A DNA stretch of 64,000 bases from Alkalicoccus saliphilus (GTDB lineage Bacteria > Bacillota > Bacilli > Bacillales > Salisediminibacteriaceae). A program made the position numbers and the translations under genes. Where the stretch lies: contig NZ_PZJJ01000011.1 of NCBI RefSeq assembly GCF_003044065.1, positions 37,145 to 101,144 of the forward strand, read 5' to 3'. The notes below the pieces were generated by a model. It did no database searches and was not told the origin of the DNA. It saw only the letters and a list, made by a program, of their open reading frames with translations. Of this stretch, positions 1 through 8,636 are shown one piece after another. Every line of letters starts with the position of its first letter. Positions within the stretch are counted from its first letter, which is position 1.

Positions 1-882
1 CATGGCGTCATTCAGCGTTACCTTTCCCCCGTCTGGGAGGTTACGAACGTATTCCTCGTATTTTTCTTTATAGGAATCGTCGGCTTCTTTCCGGATACAG
101 CCTATTATTACGGGACAGCGCTGCTCATTCCGGGCAGCGTGGCTATTATCCTTCTTGCGATCCGGGGTTCGTATTACGCATTTGCTACCTACGGAGCAGA
201 GGAAAGTGATTTTTTCAGCTTTTTATACGGGGCTACAGGGCTGCTGATCCCCGCTTCCCTTACAACGGTTCTCACCATTTCAGAAGGTGGATATATTACT
301 GTTGAGAACGGCAGTGTCCAGCTTTTATATGGAGAGCTTTTCGGAAGCCTTTATTCCTGGGGTGTAGTCGTTCTGGCGATCGTCAGTGTGCTCTTTATTT
401 CCGCGGCTTTTCTGACGTATTATGCTTCACGGGCAAAAGACTTTAACGCACTGGAACTGCTCCGCAAGTATGCTCTATTCTGGTCTTTCCCTTCAATAAT
501 TATGGGAATAGTTGTTTTCTTTCTGCTTGGCCAGAGGAACGAAGAACATTTTATGGGGATGGTGGATCTCTGGTGGATGTTTGCCATTTCGTTCATCGCA
601 TTTCTCGGCGCTGTATATTTAATATGGAAACGAAAAATGTACGGAACCGCCTTTATATTAGTTATGGTTCAGTATTTCGCTGCCTTTTTTGCCTATGGTG
701 CTTCCCATCTGCCGTATCTTCTGTATCCTTATCTGACTATTTATGATGGATTCACGAATGAAACTATGGCAATTTCGCTTATTGCGGCGTTTGTCGGAGG
801 GTTTTTGCTGCTGATTCCTTCCCTCTATCTGCTTATGCGCCTCTTTCTCTTTGACGCAGACTATGTGGAAGGAAAAAAATAA
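1..882 (+). CDS. cydB: Cytochrome bd ubiquinol oxidase subunit II, 5'-truncated by window edge
   Basis: The frame is open from base 1, so the N-terminus lies outside the window. The visible 293 residues are a polytopic membrane protein with at least seven hydrophobic segments. Stretches such as SPVWEVTNVFLVFF, AYYYGTALLIPG and RGSYYAFATYG are typical of CydB of the Bacillus YthB type. CydB forms the quinol:O2 oxidoreductase core with CydA, which is presumably just upstream. A small CydS-like gene follows 17 bases downstream and a terminator closes the operon. The family call is confident; whether it is the CydB or YthB paralogue cannot be settled without the N-terminus and cydA. Confidence 0.88.
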   Translation, partial: HGVIQRYLSPVWEVTNVFLVFFFIGIVGFFPDTAYYYGTALLIPGSVAIILLAIRGSYYAFATYGAEESDFFSFLYGATGLLIPASLTTVLTISEGGYITVENGSVQLLYGELFGSLYSWGVVVLAIVSVLFISAAFLTYYASRAKDFNALELLRKYALFWSFPSIIMGIVVFFLLGQRNEEHFMGMVDLWWMFAISFIAFLGAVYLIWKRKMYGTAFILVMVQYFAAFFAYGASHLPYLLYPYLTIYDGFTNETMAISLIAAFVGGFLLLIPSLYLLMRLFLFDADYVEGKK

Positions 883-899
883 CTGAGGAGGTGCATACG

Positions 900-1082
900 A
901 TGGATATGCAGGACTTTTTAATATTTGTTGCCCCTGTACTTGTTCTTGTGCTTAGTGTAGTCATCGTTTTTGTATGGGGAGCTGTTGGTAAAACACCTGC
1001 TTTTCTACAGCAGGCAGAAGAAGTAGCTCCTTCAGAAGATGACAACGGTGGTAAGGAAGACCGAATCACAAAAAACAGATAA
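900..1082 (+). CDS. CydS-like small subunit of cytochrome bd oxidase
   Basis: A 60-residue single-pass protein starting 17 bases after cydB. The ATG at 900 is chosen because GAGGAG at 885-890 lies 9 bases ahead; a GTG at 891 abuts that site. The N-terminal 27 residues (DFLIFVAPVLVLVLSVVIVF) resemble, from memory, the Geobacillus CydS helix (FLI, AP, LSVV, F at matching spacings). CydS is a small third subunit packed beside the haem region of bd oxidase. Unlike the roughly 33-residue CydS, this one has a charged, acidic tail of about 30 residues (EEVAPSEDDNGGKED). Operon position supports the role; the assignment rests on a short helix and is moderately secure. Confidence 0.6.
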   Translation: MDMQDFLIFVAPVLVLVLSVVIVFVWGAVGKTPAFLQQAEEVAPSEDDNGGKEDRITKNR

Positions 1083-1094
1083 TATTACTTTAAT

Positions 1095-1132
1095 GAAAAG
1101 CCTTCATGACTAAATGTTCATGAAGGCTTTTC
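1095..1132 (+). terminator. Terminator of the cyd operon
   Basis: Perfect 15-bp inverted repeat (arms 1095-1109 and 1118-1132, loop of 8) ending in CTTTTCC just behind the CydS-like gene. The T-run is short, so it may act in both directions. Confidence 0.75.
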
Positions 1133-1325
1133 CAGTTTCTGCACATTTTTTTATAAAGAAGGTTGTTTGTTTTCGCTTCTGTGGGAGCCTTTCCCTGCAG
1201 CAATCGTCCCTGCGGCTTCAACACGATAATAAAGAAGTTTCCCGTTCTAATAAACAGGCTTATCCTGTCGTTTCCTTCATACAAAAGAGGTTCTTTCCCC
1301 TGCTAGGCTGTCGGGCAAGCAGTAT

Positions 1326-1382
1326 TTGACAAATGCCGGGGGCTGTAATACGTTTGAAGTGTATTAGTATACGTCATACACT
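1326..1382 (+). promoter_or_regulatory. Promoter region with YtrA-type operator
   Basis: TTGACA at 1326-1331 could be a -35 with a weak -10 (TACGTT, 1349-1354). Just downstream lies AGTGTA-N13-TACACT (1358-1363 and 1377-1382), a perfect inverted repeat with the spacing I recall for the YtrA operator of B. subtilis. It lies directly before the GntR/YtrA-type gene, so autoregulation is the simplest reading (inference). Confidence 0.55.
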
Positions 1383-1395
1383 GAAGGAGACACAT

Positions 1396-1785
1396 ATGCT
1401 TTTTCGAATTGATCCAAGAAGCAGTACTCCCTTATATGAACAAATTATTTATCAGGTCAAAAATATGTGTTCTGCAGGTATCCTGCAGCCGGGTGAAAAA
1501 CTTCCCTCCATCAGAGAACTGTCATCACAGATGGTAGTCAATCCGAATACAGTAAGCAAAGCCTACCAGGAGATGGAAAAAATAGGCCTTCTTTTGACGA
1601 TACAGGGAAAAGGAACATTCGTATCAACTTCTCCCCCTCCTTTTGCACCTCCTGAGAAGCAGAAAAAACTGCAGGATGAACTGAAACAGCTGATTGTGGA
1701 CTGTCACTTTGCGGGAGTGAGCCGGGAGCGGTTTTTGGAATGGACCGAACAGTCGTACAGGGAAATGAGGGATACGCAGCAATGA
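1396..1785 (+). CDS. GntR-family (YtrA subfamily) transcriptional regulator
   Basis: 129 residues. The N-terminal winged helix-turn-helix is typical of GntR (TPLYEQIIYQVKNM, LPSIRELSSQ, VNPNTVSKAYQEME, GKGTFV), followed by a short C-terminal helical tail of about 40 residues instead of a large effector domain; that is the YtrA subfamily. The ATG at 1396 is preceded by GAAGGAGA. The stop overlaps the start of the ABC ATPase (ATGA). YtrA-type regulators usually repress their own ABC transporter operon, and the palindrome at 1358-1382 fits. The inducing signal cannot be read from sequence; cell-wall-active antibiotics are known for some relatives. Confidence 0.85.
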   Translation: MLFRIDPRSSTPLYEQIIYQVKNMCSAGILQPGEKLPSIRELSSQMVVNPNTVSKAYQEMEKIGLLLTIQGKGTFVSTSPPPFAPPEKQKKLQDELKQLIVDCHFAGVSRERFLEWTEQSYREMRDTQQ

Positions 1786-2654
1786 GGGTTCAGCATATTT
1801 CCAAGCATATACACCATAAGCCGATTCTTGTCGATATTGACTTCTCGGTTGAACCCGGAAGTATTATAGGTATTGTAGGCAGGAACGGTTCTGGAAAAAC
1901 GACGCTTCTCCGTTCACTCGCCGGTATACTGACCCCTACGAGAGGCAGTGTTTATATCGACGGGCTCGATATCTTTAAACACCCGGAAATTAAAAAACAG
2001 ATTATTTTTGTTCCTGACTCGACAGAAGCTTTAAAAAATTACAGTACAAAAGAACTTATTTACTTATACAAAAATATTTATCCTGAGTTCGACACATCCT
2101 ACCTTTTTTCATTAATGAAACGATTTAAGCTTTCACAGATTTCCAAAATAGGTAATTATTCTAAAGGACAAAAAGCTCTATTTACACTTATTACAGCTTT
2201 TGCTACAGGAGCTTCCTATATTTTACTGGATGAACCAACGGACGGACTGGACGTTATCGTCAAAAAGCAGGTACTTCAGCTTCTTGTCGAGGAAGTATCC
2301 GACCGCAGACTGGCTGTCCTTATCTCCTCTCACCGGCTTGATGAGCTGGAGTTTATGGTAAACGAAGTAATATTTATAAAAAAAGGAAAAGTGGACAGCC
2401 ATTACGAACTCGACACGATGAAAAATCAATACAAAAAAATCCAGCTTGCTTTTGCAGGAAAAATGCCTGAAACTCTGGAAAACGAACTGGAAGTACTCGA
2501 TAAAACAGGGAAAGTTTATACTGTTCTTATCCCGCGTGGCAGCAGGCCCCTTGAAGAAAAAATATCAGACAGCAGGCCGCTTTTTTACGAAGAGCTCCCC
2601 ATGTCCCTGGAGGATTATTTTGTAGCAAAGCTTGGAGGTCCGGATGATGTTTAA
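1782..2654 (+). CDS. ABC transporter ATP-binding protein (YtrB-like)
   Basis: 290 residues. Walker A GRNGSGKTT near residue 38, Walker B ILLDEPTDGLD near residue 150, and the H-loop SSHRLDE. The signature is the divergent YSKGQKA rather than LSGGQ, as often seen in YtrB/BcrA-like ATPases. About 85 residues follow the ATPase domain. The start at 1782 overlaps the regulator stop, indicating translational coupling, and the gene overlaps the permease start by a few bases. It powers the following membrane protein. Substrate unknown. Confidence 0.87.
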   Translation: MRVQHISKHIHHKPILVDIDFSVEPGSIIGIVGRNGSGKTTLLRSLAGILTPTRGSVYIDGLDIFKHPEIKKQIIFVPDSTEALKNYSTKELIYLYKNIYPEFDTSYLFSLMKRFKLSQISKIGNYSKGQKALFTLITAFATGASYILLDEPTDGLDVIVKKQVLQLLVEEVSDRRLAVLISSHRLDELEFMVNEVIFIKKGKVDSHYELDTMKNQYKKIQLAFAGKMPETLENELEVLDKTGKVYTVLIPRGSRPLEEKISDSRPLFYEELPMSLEDYFVAKLGGPDDV

Positions 2655-3669
2655 CAAAGCACTCTGGTTTCAAAATTACAAACAGTCAAAATTTCTTATC
2701 TGGATTCTGCTTGCTCTTTTTGTAGTTCAAATGCCGCTTCAGGCTATTTTATCTGTTGAATCCTGGCAGGAAAGGGCAGAAAGAACAACTTATTCGGAAG
2801 AGTATGTTTACGAAGTACAGGCATGGGATGTTATGCAGATCTTTTCGCAGGGAATGTTCACGATTTTCCTTGCGGCTGCCATAGTAATATTCGCTTCTCT
2901 TCTTATCGGCCTTGAGCGGAATACCCGCCGCAGTGACTTTACTTTTTCATTGCCTTACAGCAGGAGTTCTCTCTTTCTTGCGAAGTGGGCTCTCGGGACA
3001 GCTGCAATAAGTATATTCTTTATTATGAATTTTCTTCCTGCCTATCTTATTATTTACCAGTCCGAGTTCCGGGAAGCATTATCTCTTGTTTCTTCGATCG
3101 AAATTTTTTGGGCGCCTCTTCTCGGCTATATCTTTTTCTTCTCCTTTTCTCTGCTTGTCGGGTCTATTACTGGAGAGATGGTGTCGCAGATTGTTCTGAC
3201 TTTTATTTTTGGCTTCCTTCCGATAATTATATTTACCCTTATCCAGGAGTTCATGCAGGTTCATGACTTCTTTTTGTTTCATATCGGGAGCCATCCGCAG
3301 TGGATAGAATACGCGACGCCCTTTTTTTATGCGGCAGGATCAATAGGCAGCCTTCCGGGTATTATATCTGCTGTGTTATTTACAGCTGTCTGCCTATGGA
3401 GCGGCACCGTTCTTTACACGAAAAACAACCTTGAATACAATGGTGAATTTCTTATGTTCAAAAAAATGAATCCTGTCCTTGTTGTTATTCTCACGGTGCT
3501 GATTTCTTTTTTTGGCGGAATGATCGTTTCCTCTCTAGCACCGTGGGGGGCTGCTGCTCTTCGTATTCTTTCTTACTGGATAGGCTTTACAACGTTTATG
3601 CTTTTTGCTCTGCTCATTATCCGGCGCCTGATTAAAATGAATATTATCTTCTCTGGAAGAGCTGTTTAA
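2644..3669 (+). CDS. ABC transporter permease of the YtrC/YtrD type
   Basis: About 341 residues with a start (MMFNKALWFQNYKQSK) typical of YtrC/YtrD membrane proteins, a large loop between the first two helices and about eight hydrophobic segments. GGAGG at 2634-2638 serves ATG 2644 or 2647; the two cannot be separated. The gene overlaps the ATPase end. With the regulator and ATPase it makes a compact three-gene exporter operon, shorter than the six-gene ytr operon of B. subtilis. Confidence 0.8.
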   Translation: MMFNKALWFQNYKQSKFLIWILLALFVVQMPLQAILSVESWQERAERTTYSEEYVYEVQAWDVMQIFSQGMFTIFLAAAIVIFASLLIGLERNTRRSDFTFSLPYSRSSLFLAKWALGTAAISIFFIMNFLPAYLIIYQSEFREALSLVSSIEIFWAPLLGYIFFFSFSLLVGSITGEMVSQIVLTFIFGFLPIIIFTLIQEFMQVHDFFLFHIGSHPQWIEYATPFFYAAGSIGSLPGIISAVLFTAVCLWSGTVLYTKNNLEYNGEFLMFKKMNPVLVVILTVLISFFGGMIVSSLAPWGAAALRILSYWIGFTTFMLFALLIIRRLIKMNIIFSGRAV

Positions 3670-3697
3670 AACCGCTGTGGTCTGTACCGGCGGTTTT
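3668..3697 (+). terminator. Terminator of the YtrA-type ABC operon
   Basis: Arms AAAACCGC (3668-3675) and GCGGTTTT (3690-3697) followed by more T residues, immediately after the permease stop. Confidence 0.75.
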
Positions 3698-3777
3698 TTT
3701 CTGTCCTCATGTATTCGGATTACTCTTTCTTTATTCAGGGAAAGAAAAAAAGGATACTACTTCCATGAAAGGAGGAA

Positions 3778-3872
3778 TTAAAACGGTTGCAAAACCTGTA
3801 TATACAACTTATAATGAACTTTATAAGTTGTATATACAACCTGTCACTTTTCTTATAATGAAAACGGTTTAG
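3778..3872 (+). promoter_or_regulatory. treP promoter with paired TreR-like operators and cre-like sites
   Basis: A good SigA promoter: TTGCAA (3787-3792), 17-bp spacer, TATAAT (3810-3815). Two near-identical palindromes flank it: CTGTATATACAA (3796-3807) and TTGTATATACAA (3829-3840); the second equals the TreR operator core I recall from B. subtilis. Together they form a 17-bp inverted repeat (3797-3813 / 3822-3838). Two cre-like sites (3778-3791, overlapping the -35, and 3859-3872) each match 12 of 14 positions of TGWAANCGNTNWCA. This predicts trehalose-6-phosphate induction and CcpA repression. Confidence 0.7.
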
Positions 3873-3884
3873 GAGGGTACTGCA

Positions 3885-5318
3885 ATGGCGAAATATGAAA
3901 AGCAGGTGCATGAGATACTGGAAGCACTGGGCGGCGAAGATAACATTGAAAAAGCCACTCACTGTGTTACCCGGCTCCGTCTTGCACTGAAGGATGAAGA
4001 TCTGGTTGATACCGATAAACTTGAAGCAGTAGACATTGTTAAAGGATCTTTTTCTGCTAACAATCAATTCCAGGTCATTATAGGCCAGGGTACAGTGGAT
4101 CAGGTCTACCGGGACATGATGGAGCTTACAAATATCGGTGAAGCATCCAAAGACGATGTTAAAGATGCATCTTCTAAAAAAATGAACCCGCTCCAGCGGG
4201 CTGTTAAGCTGCTTGCAGACATATTCATACCGATCCTTCCAGCGATAGTAACTGCTGGTCTGCTCCTCGGCCTGAACAACGTTCTCGCAGGTCCGGGTAT
4301 TTTTGATGAAGAACTTTCACTTGTAGAAATGTACCCTCAGTGGGCCGGACTTGCCGATATGATAGAAATTATCGCAAGCGCCGCATTTGCCTTTCTGCCT
4401 GCATTAATCGGCTGGTCGGCCGTCCGGCGTTTTGGCGGAAGCGATCTGCTCGGTATTGTCCTTGGACTTATTCTTGTTCATCCTGATTTACTTAACGCGT
4501 GGGCCTATGCTGATGCTCAGGAAGCAGGCGAAGTGCCTGTATGGAATTTATTTGGTTTTGACGTGGAAGCAATCGGTTATCAGGGCCAGGTCCTTCCAGT
4601 CCTTTTTGCTTCTTTTGTGCTTGCCAAGCTGGAACTCTGGCTCCGTGAACGAATTCCGGACGCCATTCAGCTTCTGGTCGTTGCCCCAGTAGCACTTCTT
4701 GTAACAGGTCTTCTTACGTTTGTTATTATTGGCCCAATCACTTTCGCACTCGGTAACGGTATTACGGGTGTATTCACTTGGCTTTTCGATGTCCTTCCTG
4801 CACTTGGCGGCTTTGTTTACGGACTTCTCTACGCTCCACTTGTTGTTACTGGTATGCACCACGCCTTCCTTGCAGTTGACCTGCAGCTCACAGGTACAGG
4901 CGATGGAACGTTTTTATGGCCGATTCTTGCACTTTCCAACATCGCCCAGGGCTCAGCTGCGCTTGCAATGATGTTTGTCAGCCGTAATGACAACATTAAA
5001 GGGCTGTCAGGTACTTCTGCTTTATCTGCCTACCTCGGGGTAACGGAGCCTGCCATGTTCGGTGTTAATATCCGGTTTAAGTTTCCGTTTATCTGCGCCA
5101 TTATAGGTGCCTCTATCGCAGGGATGTTTATCGCTATAAACGGGGTTCTTGCTGAATCCATCGGTGTCGGAGGAATTCCAGGGATATTATCCATTATTCC
5201 TCAATACTGGCTTGCCTTCTTTATCGGTATGCTTATTGCATTGATCGTACCATTCGTACTGACGCTGATATATGGAAAAACACTTGCTAAAAGGTCAATA
5301 ATTAAAGAGGAACAATAA
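3885..5318 (+). CDS. treP: PTS trehalose-specific EIIBC component
   Basis: 477 residues: an N-terminal EIIB domain with the phosphorylated cysteine near residue 27 (ATHCVTRLRLAL), then a ten-segment EIIC domain with the GVTEPAMFG substrate-site motif. There is no EIIA domain, so it depends on an EIIA-Glc from elsewhere. It imports trehalose as trehalose-6-phosphate. The trehalose assignment rests on overall resemblance to TreP (about 470 residues) and on the TreR-like operators upstream; sucrose/beta-glucoside relatives are the alternative. treA and treR, normally next in the operon, are absent: a terminator follows directly. Confidence 0.85.
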   Translation: MAKYEKQVHEILEALGGEDNIEKATHCVTRLRLALKDEDLVDTDKLEAVDIVKGSFSANNQFQVIIGQGTVDQVYRDMMELTNIGEASKDDVKDASSKKMNPLQRAVKLLADIFIPILPAIVTAGLLLGLNNVLAGPGIFDEELSLVEMYPQWAGLADMIEIIASAAFAFLPALIGWSAVRRFGGSDLLGIVLGLILVHPDLLNAWAYADAQEAGEVPVWNLFGFDVEAIGYQGQVLPVLFASFVLAKLELWLRERIPDAIQLLVVAPVALLVTGLLTFVIIGPITFALGNGITGVFTWLFDVLPALGGFVYGLLYAPLVVTGMHHAFLAVDLQLTGTGDGTFLWPILALSNIAQGSAALAMMFVSRNDNIKGLSGTSALSAYLGVTEPAMFGVNIRFKFPFICAIIGASIAGMFIAINGVLAESIGVGGIPGILSIIPQYWLAFFIGMLIALIVPFVLTLIYGKTLAKRSIIKEEQ

Positions 5319-5340
5319 TCACTTTTCGATACCAGAGAAA

Positions 5341-5369
5341 AAGCCGGTGCAGCACGCACCGGCTTTTTT
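5341..5369 (+). terminator. treP terminator
   Basis: Perfect 10-bp stem AAGCCGGTGC / GCACCGGCTT (5341-5350, 5356-5365) followed by seven T, 23 bases after treP. It makes treP monocistronic. Confidence 0.88.
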
Positions 5370-5588
5370 TACTTGTTGATCGGTTTTTTTGATGAAATAA
5401 TGATTCTATTGGCTGTTCGTTGTAAAAGGATCCATCTTCTTCATTGTTAAGGGAAACCTTGCCCTGCAGACTTCTACACGAAAAAGTACTTTTTCTCAGG
5501 AAATTACCCAAATCAAATTCTTTCTGTATAAATCAGTTCGTATTAGGGTAAAGAGTAAAAGGATAATCTGGCCGTCAGGAGGGATGGG

Positions 5589-7232
5589 ATGAAAAATAAT
5601 TCTTTTTACCGTATAGCAGTTATCGTTTACATGTTTGTTAAATTTGTTATCCAGCTTTACATCTTTAACAAACGCCATCCTGCATGGGACACGCAGACAG
5701 AAGAAAGCTGGGAAAGACTCGTACAGAAACAGGCCGGGGAATATAGAGAAAAAGCACTTAAACTTGAAGGCCTGATGATTAAAGTCGGTCAGTTTTTAAG
5801 TACCCGGGCAGATATTATGCCTGATGTTTTCATAAAAGAACTTTCCGATCTGATCGATAAGGTCCCTTCTCTCGATCCGAAAATATCCATGGGAATACTA
5901 GAAGAGGAGTGGGGAGAGCCGGTAAGCAGCAGACTCTCAGAGATCAGCAGCACTCCCGCAGCCTCCGCCTCCATTGGAGAAGTTTATAAAGGAAAGCTTC
6001 ACAACGGTCAGGAAGTCGCCGTTAAAATACAGCGGGCTAAAATTGACCGCATTTTCAAAACAGATTTTAAAGCCTTGCGCATCGTTCTCTGGATCACAAA
6101 AACTTTCACTAAATTCGGCCGTGAAATTGATACGTCCGCTCTGTATAAAGAAGTTGTCCAAGTTATCGGAGATGAACTTGACTATTACAAAGAGATCAGA
6201 AATGCGCAGAACTTTCAGAGACGCTTTTCAGGCAGCGATTCTTACTATATCCCCCAATTCTACGAAGAGCACTCCACGAGGAGAGTTCTTGTTATGGAAT
6301 GGGCGGAAGGAAGAAAAGTAACAGACCTTACCTTTCTACGGGAAAATGGTATCAGCAGAACAGCAACTGCTGAAAAACTATTTCAGTTTTTTGTGGATCA
6401 GCTTCTGGACCAGGGACGGTTCCATGCAGATCCACATCAGGGGAACATTCTTATTACAAAGGAAGGATTAATCGTCATTCTCGATTTTGGAATGGTCGGC
6501 TACATTACGAGGGAAGATTCCGCAAGCATCCGACGGATGATTCAGGGATTCGTCCTCGACGACTATCAGCTTGTCATTGATGAGCTTCAGCAGCTCGGCT
6601 TTCTGCTTCCCCACGCGAATAAATCAAAGCTTGAGTCTGTTCTCAGGAATTATGTTAATATGTATTTATCTTCTGATATTTCTGAACTCGATCAGGAAAT
6701 TGTAGAACAAATTTTCGCTGATATGCAAAAAATCGTACGGGAGCAGCCTATTCAGCTTCCGGCAGAATTCGCATTTCTCGGGAGAGCAGCTTCCATTGGT
6801 CTCGGGGTATTAACTATTATTGACCCGGACATTGATTTTATCGAGCTTGGCAGGCCGGTAGTTTCAGAATGGCTGGAAGAAGCAGATGAGAAAAAAGGAA
6901 GTCTTCAGGCCGCTCTGCTGAAAGATTCCCTGAAACCTGCCCTCTCCATTCCCCGTAACTTTAATGAATGGCTGGAGGCTCCAAATTACCAGCGGCGTTC
7001 AGAGGAACGGAAACAGTTCCGCCAGTTCAGCCACCAGCGGTTTTTATGGCTGTATGCGGGTTTTGGAATGACCGTGTTCAGTTCTCTTCCGTTTCTTTTT
7101 ATCGGAATCTGGATCGAACATATGATTCTTTTGTATTCTGCAGCTTCATTTGCAGGAGTCAGTATCATATCCGCTTTCACTGTTATTTACCGGCATAAAA
7201 GATGGGTAGCAAAATTCAAGGAAAATTCTTAA
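5589..7232 (+). CDS. UbiB/ABC1-family atypical kinase-like protein
   Basis: 547 residues. Conserved ABC1 features in order: KxGQ-type helix (KVGQFLSTRADIMP, near 65), the alanine/glycine-rich loop ASASIGEVYKG (near 124), the VAVKIQR lysine, HADPHQGNI (near 278) and the metal-binding LDFGMVG (near 297). Two hydrophobic segments close the C-terminus (about 480-540), anchoring it in the membrane. UbiB/AarF/COQ8 proteins act in quinone or lipid metabolism; in menaquinone-using Firmicutes the exact substrate is not known. It is followed 17 bases later by a phasin-like gene, a pairing I recall in other bacilli. Confidence 0.88.
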   Translation: MKNNSFYRIAVIVYMFVKFVIQLYIFNKRHPAWDTQTEESWERLVQKQAGEYREKALKLEGLMIKVGQFLSTRADIMPDVFIKELSDLIDKVPSLDPKISMGILEEEWGEPVSSRLSEISSTPAASASIGEVYKGKLHNGQEVAVKIQRAKIDRIFKTDFKALRIVLWITKTFTKFGREIDTSALYKEVVQVIGDELDYYKEIRNAQNFQRRFSGSDSYYIPQFYEEHSTRRVLVMEWAEGRKVTDLTFLRENGISRTATAEKLFQFFVDQLLDQGRFHADPHQGNILITKEGLIVILDFGMVGYITREDSASIRRMIQGFVLDDYQLVIDELQQLGFLLPHANKSKLESVLRNYVNMYLSSDISELDQEIVEQIFADMQKIVREQPIQLPAEFAFLGRAASIGLGVLTIIDPDIDFIELGRPVVSEWLEEADEKKGSLQAALLKDSLKPALSIPRNFNEWLEAPNYQRRSEERKQFRQFSHQRFLWLYAGFGMTVFSSLPFLFIGIWIEHMILLYSAASFAGVSIISAFTVIYRHKRWVAKFKENS

Positions 7233-7249
7233 CCTATGGAGGGATAAGC

Positions 7250-7585
7250 ATGAATAACCTTATTAAATCCGGATTTCTTCTCGGGCTCGGAGCTGCAGTT
7301 TCAAGTAAGGAGAGAGTGGATAAGTATTTGGATGAACTGATGGCTAAAGGAAAGGTCACTCCTGCCGAAGCAGATGAACTTTATGAAAATCTGATCAAAA
7401 AAGGAGAAGAAACCGAAGAAGACTGGAACCGTCGTACGAGGGAACGGGTGCGGGAGTTTCTTGAAGGATTAAATGTCGTTTCACTGGAAGATCATGAAGC
7501 AGTAAAGTCCCGTGTAGTAGAGCTTGAAGAGCGGGTCAAAGCTTTGGAATCACTTCACAGCAGCGGATCTGACCGGACAGAATAA
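7250..7585 (+). CDS. Phasin-like coiled-coil protein (PhaF/poly-hydroxyalkanoate regulator family)
   Basis: 111 residues. A short hydrophobic N-terminus (LIKSGFLLGLGAA) precedes a strongly charged helical region (ERVDKYLDELMAKGKVTPAEADELYENL) and a C-terminal heptad-like coil (VVELEERVKALESL). The ATG at 7250 has GGAGGG a few bases upstream. Proteins of this pattern are annotated as polyhydroxyalkanoate-synthesis regulator or phasin-like and often neighbour UbiB genes. No PHA synthase gene is in the window, so the label describes the family rather than a proven role. Confidence 0.65.
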   Translation: MNNLIKSGFLLGLGAAVSSKERVDKYLDELMAKGKVTPAEADELYENLIKKGEETEEDWNRRTRERVREFLEGLNVVSLEDHEAVKSRVVELEERVKALESLHSSGSDRTE

Positions 7586-7686
7586 GTCCAGTATATCCCC
7601 CTCTGAATATATTCATTGTTAAATAGCAGGGATACTCGACCTGCCCTGAACAAAAAACACTTATTAAACTATCTTATAAGCAGTTA

Positions 7687-7722
7687 AACCAGCCGCCCTG
7701 TATCGGGACGGCTGGTTCTTTT
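7687..7722. terminator. Bidirectional terminator between phasin-like and GNAT genes
   Basis: Stem AACCAGCCG..CGGCTGGTT (7687-7717) with T-rich sequence on the plus side (TTCTTTT), between two converging genes. Confidence 0.75.
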
Positions 7723-7761
7723 AATATCGGCACTTTTTCTTTAGAGAAAGCCGGATCAGCT

Positions 7762-8604
7762 TTATTTGAAATCAAACTCCAGCGATCTCCCTATCCGGAC
7801 AAAACCAAGTTTTTGATAAACATTTTTAGAAGCCTCGTTTTCGATATCTGTATTTACACTGCAGAATTCAAAACCTTCATCAAGCAGCCTTCCTGCCATA
7901 GCTCCGACACAGGCTGTAGCAAACCCCTGATTTTCATATTCCTCCGGAGTATATACGTAATTAACGACTACGCCGTTCGTCAGCTCCCGTGTTCTTTTAG
8001 CCATCGAAACCGGCACGTGATCTTCATCTCTCCATAAATATACTTCGTTTCGGCGGATCTGATCCAGTACCGTCTCCTCCAGTTTTTTCACGTCCTCTTC
8101 CCTGAGAGAACCCATCACGAAGTCTTCCGTCCATGCCATAACAAGGGCTGTATCATCTTCACTTGCATACGTCAGCTTTCCCGGGGGCTGTTCAAACTCA
8201 TCAACTCTTTCCAGTTTGTATATAAACTGCTCTTTTACCAGAACAGCTTCTTTACCGGAAATTTCTGTCCACGCTTTTGCAAATGCCTCTGCTGCACTTT
8301 CACAACCTACAACGCCTGGGACTGTTTTGGATAGGAAGAAAAGCCATTCTGCTGCTTCCCTCATGGCCTCCGTCTTCCCACACACAATCATTTTTCTTGG
8401 CGGCGTCTGAATTAAAACAGCACACGGCTTATTATCTTTTCTCGCTTCAGCAATAAAAGCTGTAGACTGTTTCTTTTCTTTTTCTTCCCGGTGAAGCTGT
8501 TTCAGAACTCCCAGAGGAAGGTTATTCTCTACTTCTCTTTCCTCCAGATAAGAACCTATTTCAAGAAGGAGGTCGCCTGCCCGTTCATATTGTGTAAATT
8601 CCAA
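7762..8604 (-). CDS. GNAT-family N-acetyltransferase with N-terminal extension
   Basis: 280 residues. The C-terminal half is a GNAT fold: VVNYVYTPEEYENQGFATACVGAMAGRLL carries the acetyl-CoA loop (motif A) and ENEASKNVYQKLGF is the typical motif B end. The N-terminal 130 residues are unlike the GNAT core and include a hydrophobic strand region. The start is TTG at 8604, with AAAGGGGAG seven bases upstream; the nearby ATG is out of frame. The substrate is not predictable. The gene converges with the phasin-like gene. Confidence 0.8.
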   Translation of the reverse strand: MEFTQYERAGDLLLEIGSYLEEREVENNLPLGVLKQLHREEKEKKQSTAFIAEARKDNKPCAVLIQTPPRKMIVCGKTEAMREAAEWLFFLSKTVPGVVGCESAAEAFAKAWTEISGKEAVLVKEQFIYKLERVDEFEQPPGKLTYASEDDTALVMAWTEDFVMGSLREEDVKKLEETVLDQIRRNEVYLWRDEDHVPVSMAKRTRELTNGVVVNYVYTPEEYENQGFATACVGAMAGRLLDEGFEFCSVNTDIENEASKNVYQKLGFVRIGRSLEFDFK

Positions 8605-8636
8605 CGCATTTCTCCCCTTTCTTAATTTCTCCTGTT

